Under the pieces are notes generated by a model. That model searched no databases, was not told the origin of the DNA, and saw nothing but the letters and a program-made list of their open reading frames with translations. This document shows positions 44,695 to 57,760 of a stretch of DNA of 64,000 nucleotides, piece by piece. Source of the stretch: Schistocephalus solidus (Eukaryota > Platyhelminthes > Cestoda > Diphyllobothriidea > Diphyllobothriidae); the NCBI GenBank assembly GCA_017591395.1, contig WEDG01000293.1, forward strand, positions 124,001 to 188,000, read 5' to 3'. Position 1 is the stretch's first letter. Each line of letters begins with the position of its first letter. Made by a program: the position numbers and the translations under genes.

Positions 44695-46080
44695 ACACCA
44701 AACTGAAGATGTACAAGGCCGTCGTCTTGTCGACACTCCTTTACGGGCGGAAACCTGGACCGTCTACTCGAACCAAGCCAGGAAGCTGAATCACTTTCAT
44801 CTCAGCTGCCTCCGCAGAATACTGAAGCTGAGATGGCAAGACAGGATCCCGGACACGGAAGTCCTGGAGCGGACCGGAATCCTCAGCATCCATGCCATGC
44901 TGAGGCAAGTGCAACTGCGATGGAGCGGCCACCTGGTAAGAATGGACGACGAGCGACTACCCAAACGACTTTTTCTACGGTGATGTCGCTACGGGTTCTC
45001 GCAGGCAGGGGAGGTCAAAAAAACGACGCTACAAGGACACTTTGAAGACATCGCTGAAGCAACTGCAAATCAACTCTGCGACCTGGGAGGACCTCGCCCA
45101 GGATAGACCGGCATGGAGAAGATCAGTGAAGACTGGTTCAGCGATCTATGAGGCCAACCGGATCGCCGCTGCCAAGGCCAAAAAGAGCGGCACGAAAGTC
45201 ACCAGCGCCCCGGACCAACACCGCCAATGCCCAGGCCCTGCCAACGTGCCCGCGCTGTCAACGCATCTTCCGCGCGCGAATCGGCCTGGTTGGACATCTT
45301 CGGACGCAATGCACAAACAATCCGACAATTCCAATTTCTACGTCAAATTCTGCTAACCCTCCTTCTGACTCCCCCTACCCTCACTCCTGTCATCAATTCC
45401 ATTGCTCCCACCATCACAGAGACCACATCCATCTACTCATCGCCTGTTACCCCTACCACCGCAACCACCACCGCCTTCACTACCACCACCACCACCATCA
45501 GCGATGGGGAATCTCTCTAAGCTGTACTCAATGCGACCGCACATTCACCTCACGAATCGGCCTGGTCGGTCACTTGCGAATACATCGTACAGAGACCGGG
45601 GAGCCAGTGCCTGGAGCACCATCACACAGCAGAGGTCGTCGCCTCCACTGCCCTCACTGTCCTCGCGCATTCACTCATCGCATAGGCCTATTCGGTCACA
45701 TGCGCATCCATAACAGCGGAATTAACCACAATGCCGACAACACCGATACACCATGCACACCCTCCGCTCCTGCCATTCTTGAGTGCCCCTGCCACCCCCA
45801 CTACCAGCAATGACATCCTCCCAGCCTCTACCGATTTCTCCTGCCCACACTGAACCCGCAACTTCAACTCACGCATCGGCCTGGTCGGTCACCTGCGAAT
45901 CCATCGCATGGAGGCTGGTGAACCAGTGCCTGGGGCTCCGACATACAGTCGACGTGCCCGCCTTCACTGCCCTAACTGCTTTCGCACATTTACACACCGC
46001 ATGGGCCTATTAGGACACATGCGCCTCCATCGACAACCTCCGGTAAACCACCGTAGGCTAACCTACATCAGCGCACACTA
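44669..46080 (+). pseudogene. LINE A post-RT domain and C2H2-like finger array
   Basis: The post-RT part (44,669-45,140) includes [20 protein letters not shown] and the [14 protein letters not shown] region. Fingers follow. Finger 1 (45,247-45,315) has CPRC, then H and C, a C2HC type. Fingers 2 (45,523-45,587) and 3 (45,649-45,711) are C-x2-C-x12-H-x3-H. Finger 4 (about 45,840-45,905) has a TGA in place of its second Cys codon. Finger 5 (45,965-46,031) is C2H2. All share the core (R/H)(I/M)GL(V/F/L)GH(L/M)R. The spacers are rich in Ser, Thr, Pro and His. Nucleic-acid binding, perhaps of the element's own RNA, is inferred. Confidence 0.8.
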
Positions 46081-46136
46081 CCTACACCAATGCATCGACA
46101 AAACTCTCACAATCACCATTTACCACGGTATATCAC

Positions 46137-46679
46137 GGTTTCCTAGAAACCGTGGCTGGGAAGAATCTGCCAATCTGACGCTTCCACCAGACCACGCCGT
46201 CGGCTCAGTGTATGTGCTGTGTGTGTCGAGTGGCTGACCAGTGAACTGGGAGTCAGACGGCGATGGCTGCTCCATATCCCTGAGTTTGTGAATCCTGGTG
46301 TGTGCGTTATGGGGGGCCAGGTCGTGCTGTGGCGCGCGAAGACGGGTACGCCGATCCGTCAGCCAATGCGCCCACTCCCACATCAGGCAACTTACTGGCT
46401 CGGACAGTGGTCTGATTGTGGGGGGTGGGGGAGAAAGAGTGAGGTCGAGAGCTCAGCGTATTTTTCCTCACTATAAACAATCTGACGCGCTTGAAACTAT
46501 CACGGTGCGCTAAAAGCCGTGGCTTGGAAGGTTGCCAACTGACGGGATAACTCGGACCGCGTGGTCAGCCCAATGTGTGTTTTTGTGTGGAGTGGCTGAC
46601 TGGCGGACTGAGAGTCAGGTTGCAATGGCTCCTTCTTAATGTGGCCTTTATGGCACTCCCACTCCGTGGGATCCGAGCC
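46137..46679 (+). repeat. R3: 3' region shared by LINE copies
   Basis: Two partial units. The first (46,137-46,510) has GTGTCGAGTGGCTGACC, TGGCTCGGACAGTGG, CGCGCTTGAAACTAT. The second (46,510-46,679) has AAAAGCCGTGGCTTGG, GTGGAGTGGCTGACTGG, TGGCACTCCCACTCCG. Reverse-complement copies follow LINE B (58.7-59.8 kb), and LINE D ends in the same sequence. R3 is therefore either the true LINE 3'UTR or a SINE that shares it. Confidence 0.65.
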
Positions 46680-46914
46680 AGGTGTGGTGGCACGCCCAGG
46701 GGCGGCTTAGGCCGCGCCAGCCACCTGCGCCCTCTCCCATCTCCGGTCTTCTTGACTCTGTCTTGACACCGGACTCAGGTGGGGGAGGAGGAGAGAGTGC
46801 GGTAGCTGCAGCGCAAGGCTACTATCACTTAAAACTAATTCACGCGCAAGTCACCGTCCCTGCACCACCTGGTGTGGAGCATACGGTGGACCTCGTCGAA
46901 ATCGACGGTCGAAC
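46680..46914 (-). repeat. R2 repeat, minus strand
   Basis: An R2 unit reading from GTTCGACCGTCGATTTCGACG (46,914) down to GGCGTGCCACCACACC (46,680), next to R3. The same R2-R3-LINE order is mirrored at 58.5-60 kb. Confidence 0.75.
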
Positions 46915-47414
46915 TGCCAGAGTTATGATCCCAAAGGTAATTACATAACATCCAAAGGGTTTTCAAGGTGCACACATTAATTCCCAAATTTTTGTTGTGG
47001 TGTGGGCTGAGGTCTCCCCTCGCTTCCCATATAATTCTTATCATCATCGTCATAGACGGCATCAATGGACAATGCAGCTATGGTATTGTTGTTATTTCTA
47101 TAAAGGTCGGTGTCCAGCGGCAACATTCCAGTTATGATAGCTCCAAACAAGGTCAGCTGTTGTTGCGTTTCATTACGGTTGTACAAACGAATGAAATTAT
47201 CTGTGGTCACTAAACTTACAAACCTTAATGCAAGTCCCTGAGTGGTTCGGCAACTGGCGTGTGTGCATTTGTCGTGACGTTGTGATGTGGACAGTATGAA
47301 ATTGCCCATATCCATGAAACGATAAGGGCAATATGAATTATGTTCAAAGCGACTGATTAGTGGCTAGAATAGTTCAGGCATAGCTCACTCGACTGGTAAA
47401 CATAACTGCTGCAT
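46915..47414. other. Unassigned sequence
   Basis: Nothing recognised. Confidence 0.35.
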
Positions 47415-47515
47415 TGGTGGATGGACGCTCACCGTTCAGTTACGGAACTTACTCGTTTCTTTCTCATTTGGGGTTCACTCTCAAGCCCTGGCAACGGCCA
47501 CACAGTGGGTAGTAG
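47415..47515 (-). repeat. SINE tail fragment
   Basis: The minus strand contains the SINE tail (GTGTGGCCGTTGCCAGGGCTT, GAGAGTGAACCCCAA) without a tRNA-like head. Confidence 0.5.
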
Positions 47516-47532
47516 GCAGAAGAACACTTCCA

Positions 47533-47935
47533 ACAATTTATTACCTTTTATCGTGCTTTTGCTAACTATAACTCTTTTTAAGTTAGCCGACAATTTGTTT
47601 CATTGTGTAAAGTCGCTTGTTCTACAAGACTGTGTGGTGGTTTTATGAAGGCCGTCCTCCTCTCTCACTTCCTCGTTTCCTCGTCAAAAAATTAGTTTCC
47701 TCTCTTGGGCCTCGGTCAGGAAAGATAGAGGGGCATGGGAAAAAAGAGTGTCAGCTAATACTTCGCTCTGTACGAAATTTAGTTTCAATGGGTACCTGCG
47801 TGAGAGGTAACCACTGCTAACGTTTCTGTGGTTTGTGGTTTCGGCAAGAAACGGGACTAGCAACCTTAAGCCTTATCCTAAACTAAACCATAACCACAAC
47901 CTTAACCCTAATCTTCCTGTAGCCCCTCTTCCTCC
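47533..47935 (+). repeat. Dispersed repeat R5, copy 1
   Basis: About 350 bp closely matches 50,326-50,705 in direct orientation: CTTTTATCGTGCTTTTGCT, TTGTTCTACAAGACT, GTCAAAAAATTAGTTTCC, AACGGGACTAGCAACCTTAA. The end is a CCTAA/AACC-rich stretch. The short open frames inside it are not conserved between copies. Confidence 0.8.
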
Positions 47936-48899
47936 CCAATCGTCATAGCATAAACAGCCAGTTTTCATTGGAGTATTAATTCAAGGGAAGTTTGTACACT
48001 GTGAACACTAAGGTTACCCCTCATTCCATTCTCACAAAGCTCCTAGGGCAAGTAAAAAGGCACTGACACTAGTAAATTTTGTGGAAATTGTTAAATCTTA
48101 CCCACTATCAGAGGAACATCTAATTATTCCCCGTCTCTATTCAGTTTCGTATAAAATACTTAATAATTTCGTTACGCACCACATCAAATTGTCCAAGATA
48201 TCTGCCTGCTAAAGGACTTCGGAGACTCGCGCATGAACATTTCACGCAGGAAGTAAAGGGTATTCTTAGGTTTAGAAAGTAAATTATTTGAAGTTCTACC
48301 TGTTACAGTTATACTGAAATTGGCTCTTCCTTTCCACAAAGAGACAAAGTAACTCACTTCTTTGATTTAGTTTTTCCTTTTTGCTGGAGCTTGCTCTAGT
48401 AGTGCTCCCGCTGGCACTGCTTTGATGTCTGGTCGGTTTAAAATATACGTGTTTCAGCAGTTCGCTCCGTCAATGCAGGACTTCCGAATGCGTGAGGACA
48501 AGCATATTGCCGGACGCCGTATGGCTCATTTAGAACGGTACTAGGTCGCATGCCAGGGGGTATGTCGGCACAGCGCCGGGTCTTGTTGTTAGGGCTGTAT
48601 CTATGGCATGCAGAATGGAATTCTGAATTTAAAATGAGTAAACACACCCTCGTGAGGGGCAGCAGGAGCCGATGCAGAGTTCTAGTTAATGGCTATGGTG
48701 ACATTATAATTCTCAAACTGCATCGGGTAGTTGGCTGTCCATGGTTGGTTACATTCGCCTATGCTCACATTTGGCTGTAGGGGTTTGAGAAAAAGCACAC
48801 TTACCTCAGACGTACCGCCGTCTGCAGTAAATATATCATTCCACATTTTGACACCGTAAAACGCTTTAGAATTGAGAAAATGTTCACGGAAGGGTTCAG
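47936..48899. other. Unassigned sequence
   Basis: No gene or repeat recognised. Confidence 0.35.
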
Positions 48900-49745
48900 A
48901 AGACAAGTTAACGAGCGTAAGTGTGGTAGGACCCAGTGCAAGTCCCCCGAAATACGCTCGCCGCATCAGCCTTCACTGTTTGCACTGCCTACGCACGTTT
49001 ACTCACCGCATGAGACCATATGCGTATCCACGACAGAGGGATCCACCGCAATATTGAAACTCCAAGCGCATCTTGCACACCCGACATCTCTTCCACCATC
49101 AACTGTTTATCTACGGGTACAGCCACGACTAAGAGCATCGCCATCGCCACCGACTCAGCAAATTCCAACCTATCAAGCTCACACTGCCACCGCACATACA
49201 CATCACGCAGAGGCCTAGTCGGTCTCTTGCGAACCCCTCGCGTAGAGACTGGCGAAACAGTGCCTTCAGCGCCAACATTCACCCGTTGCACTCGCCTCAG
49301 CTTATAGCACTTCCGAATTGGTTTAATCGATCGTATGTGCATGCATGAAAACTGGCGGTAGAACACCTTCGCCATACTACATCACCGCACCTACATCATA
49401 TATGTAAACGTCTCCCATAACCATCCATGGGCACGAACTCGGCAACTCTCATGTAAACGAGAAGTGTATTCTTCGGCTTCTTTCTGTGACCACTCGGCCA
49501 CATATGAGATCCGAGCAGTGCAGCCATTTGTGTGGAATCAAGGTGTGTATTGTGGGGGTCTAGTTGTGTGTGTGGCATGCTCAGACGGGCTGTCTTTAGC
49601 TCTATCACCTATTGTGCCCGATCCCCATACCAGAAAATTTACCGGTTCGGACAGTGAACTCATGCCTGGTGGAGGAAAGAAAGAACTAGGTCGACCGTCT
49701 CTGCGTATTTCCTCACGATATGCAACCTGACGCGCTTGAGTCTAC
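48900..49745 (+). mobile_element. LINE copy D: 5'-truncated 3' end with finger remnants
   Basis: Finger-array remnants are visible at 48,970-49,030 (HCLHCLRTFTHRM) and 49,175-49,240 (SHCHRTYTSRRGLVG), followed by the GETVPSAP spacer seen in copies A and B. The 3' region (49,540-49,745) has R3 motifs (GTTCGGACAGTG, CCTGACGCGCTTGAG). Endonuclease and RT are absent, typical of a 5'-truncated insertion. The frames are broken. Confidence 0.7.
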
Positions 49746-50325
49746 CCTGGTGCGCAAACAGCCAGCGAAGCGGCGCGGAATCTCTCTTCTAGATTAAGCT
49801 CATTGCTTTTGCTGCAATAGGTGGGGTTGTGGCTACTTGGGCTTCGCGTAGAAGCCAAAGTAAACTACGACTAGTCGCATCATCAGGGAGTAGCTTACGT
49901 CGACGGATGAGTATGCAGCGTTGACAACAATGAGCGAAATCTAGTGAAACCGACTAACAAAAAGGAATACCTTATTCAATAGGTATGGATTTGTTATGGA
50001 AAAATAAAGAGTTTTGGAGCATTTATAAACAAGCATCTTCATTTAGGCCTACCCATCTGTCTAGGAGAACCTAACAAAGGTTTAAGCTTAAAAGTTCTTT
50101 AAAATGGTTTCTTTTGATTCTCTTACTAAGAAAACGATCCTATGCCTGCAACTTCAGCAGGAACATTTTTATTGATTATATCCCAAATTCAAGGTTTCGA
50201 TTGTTCGAGATAGCGTTGGAGGCGTTTGCGTTCAGCAGCTTATTCGCCTCATCGTGTGTCAATTGGGAAAACTAGAAACGAAACTGTAGGCCTCTTGGAA
50301 AAATTTAATTCTTTCAACTTCTGCA
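49746..50325. other. Unassigned sequence
   Basis: No gene or repeat recognised. Confidence 0.35.
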
Positions 50326-50705
50326 CAATTAATTAACTTTTATCGTGCTTTTGCTGGCTATAACTCTTTTTAAGGTAGCCGTTGATATGTTTCGTTGTGT
50401 AAAGGCGCTTGTTCTACAAGACTTTGTGGTGGTTTTATGAAGTTCGTCCTCCTCTCCCACTTCCTCGTTTCTTCGTCAAAAAATTAGTTTCCTCTCTTGG
50501 GCCTTGATCAGGAAAGATAGAGAGGAATAGAAAAAAGAATGTCAGCTGATAATTCGATCTGTACGAAATTTATTTTCAATGGTGACCGGCGTGTGAGGTG
50601 ACCACTGTGAATGTTTCAATGGTTTGTGCTTTTGGCAATAAACGGGACTAGCAACCTTAAGCCTAACTCTAAACGTAACTCTAAGCTCCCTGGCATTTAG
50701 CACAG
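50326..50705 (+). repeat. Dispersed repeat R5, copy 2
   Basis: Direct repeat of 47,533-47,935 with scattered substitutions and few indels. A partial third copy of the CCTAA-rich end lies at about 51,360-51,420. LINE D sits between the two main copies. Confidence 0.8.
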
Positions 50706-52564
<1,859 letters not shown>

Positions 52565-52745
52565 CCAATGCTGTGCCCATGCTGAATGCCGAACCTCTCG
52601 CGTCGACATGCACGTACGCACCAGTAGCTGCCTGGCCCTTGATAACCCTAGCTGTCCCCACCGGCCAATCATCTTCAAGGCTGACTACCACCAACCGCGC
52701 TGGATGCCCTGTGACGACCGCACAGTCTCGAAGTATCCAACATAC
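52565..52745 (-). repeat. Dispersed repeat R4, minus strand
   Basis: On the plus strand GCACCAGTAGCTGCCTGGCC, CACCGGCCAATCAT and GACCGCACAGTCTCGA match the reverse complement of 34,130-34,255. Confidence 0.6.
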
Positions 52746-54104
52746 CATAATTTGATCACACATAAAACTTGTGGGATTTTCATGTGACTTCGAGTGTTCA
52801 CATTGCAGATAAACATCTTAAAACTGCTGAAAACTGTCTTTTTCCTTTCAGATGGTGAGAACAAATCAGAGCGCCTGTGAGTGACGCCCATATCCAGCCA
52901 ACGATATAATTGACCTAAAATAAATCATTTTGTATAACGCTGATCACGATGTGAGTGCCTAGGAGAGATAAAAAACCATCGGATGACTTGTATGGTGGTT
53001 TCGAAATTTAAGACTGGATATTTCAAAGGAACGGATGCTTTGCACGAGGGAAGGCTGTTGACAGGCAAAGTGTGACTGCGCTGAGCTGAAGTAATCAACT
53101 GCTAAAACCGCCTGCCACCAGCTCGAGGAACTACCGGGGTTGTACATCCCGACCCTCGAAAATCCCCAAATGGCCAATTAGGAGATCAGTTTGATGTGTT
53201 TCCGTGAGCTGTTCAAGCAGAAAACGCGGTATTGCGTCGTTCTGGTCCCAAAATTCTGTCTGAACGTTGACTAATAAAATTTCAGTAATTCCTCCCGTTT
53301 TTCCCCTCCCCCCGACGATGAGGAGCTGTCGGACAACTACCTAAAATCAAGGTGCATGGGATGGTTAAAAAAGTGCTGCGCCTGATGCTGGCAATTCTTT
53401 TCTCGAAATGATACTGAAATTTAAGAAGGTCCAAGTGTGGCTTCTGCCTGGTAGTATCACATTTACCCGGAGGTTATCGGTTTTGCCAGCGATCGCCCAG
53501 TACAAAACTGAGCTGTGGATTTCCACATCACGAAGACGCGCCTGCACCTAATTTGAACCTCGCGATGGATTTTTTGGCTGAGTCTGAAAGTGGTTTCGTC
53601 AGGCGCGCCAATGGTTCACCGGGGCTCTTGGTCTCTTTCCAAATAATTAAACATCCGCACGGACAGGCAGCTGAGACCAGATAACCACTCTCTTAAACCA
53701 TCCTATATGAACGTTACCAGTAAGAAAAATGCAAGTTGGAAGATAATATTTTACTCACGAGTACTAAAATAACTTTAAAACTTGCACTGTTATCGTTCGC
53801 TCAACTTTGAGTAAAAAATAATGCTTCACGTTTGACGAACGTCACATTTCTCTTATTTTAGCAAGTTTCTAATTTTCTCTCAAAGATTTTCCTTTGAGCT
53901 AGCCATAGGGATGATTAGGTGTGAAATTAATCCGAAAAAAACTGGCGGAACACATATCTAGATTTTTAGCTAGCACGCAGCCGGACAATATGGTAAACCA
54001 ACTGAAAAAAGCATATTTACAAAGTCACGCAGAACTAGGTTGATAAAGACGAAGGAGACCTAGCGCAAAAACTTAAGTTATTAAGCAGACCCTAGCCGCT
54101 ACGA
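52746..54104. other. Unassigned sequence
   Basis: No gene or repeat recognised. Confidence 0.35.
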
Positions 54105-54940
54105 CCTTCTGGCCTGGTTCCGCGTGCGAAGTTAAGAAGTGGTACGCCAGTTGGGAGGAGAGTGTATTCTGTACAGAATTATCGGAGAAGGGGTTGGTCG
54201 CGAGATGTTCACCGCTCAACATGCGCTCGGAGTTGGATCGCCATAACTGAGACAACAGCTGTCTAGGGATTGTTTAAGCATCGTTTTAGTCAGCCATACT
54301 TACAACCACCATCTGGAGTCGGAACCCAAAACGGAGGTGTTCGAAAACCCAGCCTAGACGGTTAACCGGTGTTGTCAAGGTAATGGGTGCGTTAGTTCGA
54401 GGGCGGAGATACCACTGGTGATTGGAGGAGATAAGATATCGGGTGGTTCGAAAGACCTCCGACTGCTGGCACTGATGGAGGGAGAGCTCTCCTGGAACGG
54501 ATCCGAATCATTGTCTGGAATCGACAGACTGAGACTGACTGATGTCATTCATCTCGCTTCACAACAGGGTGTCGGTAAGTGAATTCTCCATATCGTGGTC
54601 ACAGCAACTGACCCAGGAAAATGTAGTTGAAGTAAAGAGGGAAAATTCGTGAGGATTGAGCTCATTCACGTCTGGAAGTTTGGTTTTGATGACTTCGGGG
54701 TCACCAATACCACGGCGGCTTAAGCCATAGGGCGACCCTAGCAAGTGTGACCTTAAGGCCCGGTTCCGCGTTTGAAGATCAGTTGAGGACGCCAATTAGG
54801 AGGATGCTGTATTCAGCGCAGAACTATGAGAGAACAGGTTGAGACAAGTTGGCAGCCGGAAGAGGGTAGATGCCTGTCACCGCGAGGTCGGTTTTCCATA
54901 TAAGTGAGTCATGCGTGACAGCGCCTTGACCGGGAACACA
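54105..54940 (+). repeat. Dispersed repeat R4, two copies
   Basis: 54,105-54,260 (CTTCTGGCCTGGTTCCGCG, ACGCCAGTTGGGAGGA, TCGGAGAAGGGGTTGG) and 54,745-54,940 (AAGGCCCGGTTCCGCG, ACGCCAATTAGGAGGA, AGTTGGCAGCCGGAAGAGGG) resemble each other and 33,985-34,261. About 480 bp of unassigned sequence lies between them. Confidence 0.6.
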
Positions 54941-56189
54941 TTTGAATCGGCCGTGAAGCTGAGTGACCGGTGTACGGGCCATCAGTGGCTAAGAGCCAGA
55001 CTGCGCGTGCAAATATGCGCGAGAGGCGCAGCGCTGTAACAGGTACCAGGAGCAGGGTCATCACAGGTCAACAGCACGGGCATGAGTGCCTCCCTGTCAG
55101 CGACTGCAGTTCGTGACTCAAGCCACCAGGATACGGGGATAAATGGCTCTGGGAAGGCAAGCAAGTCAGTGTATGTCCCGTATAATATCCAGAGGCACAC
55201 TGCTGACCACTATCCCGCGATAGATCATAGTCGGAGATGTCTGTGCAGTGTGATATAAGTGCTAGGCGTAGGTCGTAGGGTCAAGACGTTGGACTCATCT
55301 AATGGATCCATGCCTTCAGGAGTTTGACAATCTTAGTTCTCCCTCCCTCTCTCTGCTCGTTATGTTAGAGTGGGGGGCCTGGTGACGACGGACAAATTCG
55401 GATGTACCTTAGATGACAGCATCGATTGAACAATGAGTCAGAAAAACTGTTTGACTGGCGTTGAATAGAATTGCTGGAAAACATTTCTGGAAGTCCACAT
55501 ACGAAGAATATTGCTGATACCAATGTGCATGGTGGTGGTGGTGGTGGGGAACGGCCGGGGTCATCACGACGCTGGTGGCTCCAACGGTACTAGACAGTTT
55601 GATACAGTGTCTCCTTAAAGTGAATGTTGCATTTTGGATGGAAGATGAACTTTCCAAATTTCCTTTACCTATTACCACTCAGAACTCCAATAGCATTGCA
55701 TTAAAATAAAAGTACACTGTCACGGATTTGATAGTGCAACTTGTTCATTGATTAAAAACTACCCGATGGCCTGAACTTTGTACTGTACCAAAATGACTGC
55801 AAAGTCAGCTGAACAGAGTGATCATGAAGTTCGTTCTTTAAGGTCTTCATACATTTCTGCAAGGGCAGCAAGTGGAACAACTCGTCAAAATATATACCCT
55901 GCACTCATGGCTGAGTAGTAGAGAGAACGTGCGGAGAGTGCTTAGGAGGCGCCATTGACCATAACGAGAATTAGTTTTTGCTGTTAAGAGTTATGTCACC
56001 ATTTGTGAAAGTGGCAATCATAACTGCATTTCGTTAAAATTTCTCAAAATGTACGCTTCTCGTACCGAATGCCTGTGATTTGGCTGTAAAAGAGGACACA
56101 CAACGTGAGGTAGTTCTTCTGTGTACGTTTCGAGAGAAAGAGTATTCATTGTATACTTTGGAAGAGAGTAAAGGCTACAGAAATTGAGG
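54941..56189. other. Unassigned sequence
   Basis: No gene recognised. A short GGT run lies near 55,530. Confidence 0.35.
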
Positions 56190-56875
56190 CAAACAGTGCA
56201 GGGTACGGAAATATGGGTGCCACCCTATTGCAGGTGGCCTTGCGCTAAATTCCAGGGAGGTTTTTGCCTTGTACAAACCAACTATGACGAAATGGAGAAT
56301 CGCCTCGGACAAGCCCAAATCAGCCAACTCCGAAGCTCTGCCGCGGAACGTACTTTACGTAGAATGGAAGAATCTACGAACAAGTGAAAGGCACGACAAT
56401 TGGTTCGCCGATTTCAGGACTCATAGCTGAGGCAGTCCTGCAACGACTGGATTAACTGGTCTTTCCAACACCACAGACTGGAGTTCTAGGCTCGGCATGC
56501 GGATGAAACCTTCGTCATCATCGAACGGGATCAGATGTTGGCATTCAACAAACACATCCATGGCGTCTAAACTGGACATCTAATTTACAATGAAGGAGGA
56601 AGAAAACAACCAGCTAGCCTTGCTTGATGTCCTCGTCTGCCGCAAAGATTGTGGTGACCTAAAAACTAAAGTATTCAGGAAAGCGACAAATACAACGCGA
56701 GTATTGAGCTTCAACATCAACCACCCTATCAGTCACAATCGCAGTTGCGTGCGGGCACTATATCAGCGTGTTGCAACTCACTGCAGCGAACCAGAAGACG
56801 TAACTTTTTTGACTGTTGCATGCACAACGAAGGCGAGAGACCTAACCGCCCAAAATTTTGGTGATCGATAACATA
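56190..56875 (+). pseudogene. PLE reverse transcriptase remnant
   Basis: 56,270-56,390 encodes EMENRLGQAQISQLRSSAAE. Then in another frame (56,391-56,450) the RT motif B region reads GSPISGLIAEAVLQRLD. At 56,493-56,507 motif C reads HADE where PLE RTs have YVDD, so a catalytic Asp is lost; a stop codon lies just upstream. 56,590-56,830 continues with ENNQLALLDVLVC and the SHNRSCVRALYQRV segment, the usual thumb-side end of this RT family. Motif A is not visible. The element cannot encode an active polymerase. Recognition rests on recalled flatworm PLE proteins. Confidence 0.7.
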
Positions 56876-56969
56876 GGTGAAGAACTTCTTGGAAGCCGTT
56901 AGCCCCCTTGTCACATCACCCAGAGTTGTAGTTACCCCTCGACCAGAAGCAACTATTAGGCACTAACTA

Positions 56970-57278
56970 ATGAGGCCAAAAGACCCGCTACCACGACAAG
57001 AAACGTCTGGAGTCGTTTACCGAATCCACTGCAGTTGCGGTAAAAACAACTACGTCGGAGAAACTGGGAGGCTTCTCCGCACGCGAATGGCGGAGCACAC
57101 GGCAGCAGTGAGGAGGAAGGACATTAACTCTCAAGTCGCGGTTCATGCAACGGGACCCGGCCACACCTTCAAGTTTGACGAGGCCGAAATTCTCGCAAGG
57201 GCTGACAACCGTGTGAACCGTGAGCTGTTTGAGTCATGGTTCTCTGTCCCACAGTCGACTAATAAGCGTGAGCCGTGA
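56970..57278 (+). pseudogene. PLE GIY-YIG endonuclease domain
   Basis: A 102-codon frame with VVY (15-17) and YVG (28-30), the GIY and YIG strands, and ETGRLLRTRMAEH (31-43) supplying the conserved Arg (38 or nearby). The CSC pair (21, 23) is part of the Cys motif typical of PLE GIY-YIG domains. GHTFKFDEAEILARAD (64-79) and RELFESWF (84-91) carry the acidic helix. The domain would cut target DNA for priming. The frame itself is intact but is separated from the RT by stops. A tandem duplication of about 57 bp of its end follows (57,211-57,264 against 57,268-57,322). Confidence 0.8.
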
Positions 57279-57583
57279 ACTACTTGAGTCATGGTTCTCT
57301 GGCCAGCAGCGCAATGATCTCGCGGCTCAATATTCTGTTGCAATTTTGCCTGGGCAGAACTCTTAGTCACGTGGGGAGGATGCAGGTGACCAGCAGTCCC
57401 GGTGAAAGTGAGCTACATTGCCGAGTCATTGTCACGCTAGGAATCGACAATGGTGATGAAATCACGGCCATTAACCAATCGAGTACGGACCAAACAGCAA
57501 TCATCACATCAATTACGACATCCAGTGATGAACACGAGGCCTGCCAACGATAGTAGGCCTGTGATGGCCTGGCAACCACGCCC

Positions 57584-57589
57584 TATAAA
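57584..57589 (+). promoter_or_regulatory. TATA-like box in PLE tail
   Basis: TATAAA within CCTATAAATGCTGC, matching the 23.9-kb PLE tail. It lies about 45 bp before the hammerhead-like core. Confidence 0.35.
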
Positions 57590-57632
57590 TGCTGCGAACA
57601 TTGGGCCCAGTTACCCTTTTCTGCAACTTTCT

Positions 57633-57662
57633 TTGAGGATGGGTTCGAGAGAGAATCCGAAA
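57633..57662 (+). ncRNA. Hammerhead-ribozyme-like core (PLE tail)
   Basis: TTGAGGA, T, GGGTTC, a six-base loop, GAATCC, GAAA, then CGTC. Stem II has six pairs (one G-T). The first core base is T instead of C, which should cripple cleavage. Same 30-nt layout as at 23.8 and 15.6 kb. Confidence 0.45.
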
Positions 57663-57698
57663 CGTCAGGCCAACAAACACCAGGTTCCAGTGATCTTG

Positions 57699-57760
57699 TC
57701 TTCTTCTTCTTCTTCTTCTTCTTCTTCTTCTTCTTCTTCTTCTTCTTCTTCTGCTTCTTC
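57699..57760 (+). repeat. (CTT)n microsatellite at PLE 3' end
   Basis: About 20 CTT units with one CTG near the end, directly after the PLE tail. PLE copies in this window end at such runs, so this is probably the element terminus. Confidence 0.92.

Larger units (their letters stand above)
41630..46540 (+). mobile_element. LINE copy A: EN-RT non-LTR retrotransposon with C-terminal zinc fingers
   Basis: Order: a GC-rich leader (about 41,630-41,961), APE-like endonuclease, linker, reverse transcriptase, post-RT domain, finger array, then a 3' region (46,137-46,540) shared with copies B and D. All expected protein parts are present, but at least five frameshifts and some stops separate them. 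The clade is not assigned by eye; the proteins resemble those labelled craniofacial-development-protein-2-like or endonuclease-reverse transcriptase in flatworm annotations. The exact 5' end is uncertain. Copy B lies in inverted orientation 13 kb downstream. Confidence 0.85.

Noticed and set aside
47870..47930. CCTAA/AACCCTAA-like stretch resembling telomeric repeat
   Set aside because: Irregular and part of repeat R5, which occurs again at 50.65 kb. It is not a telomere tract.
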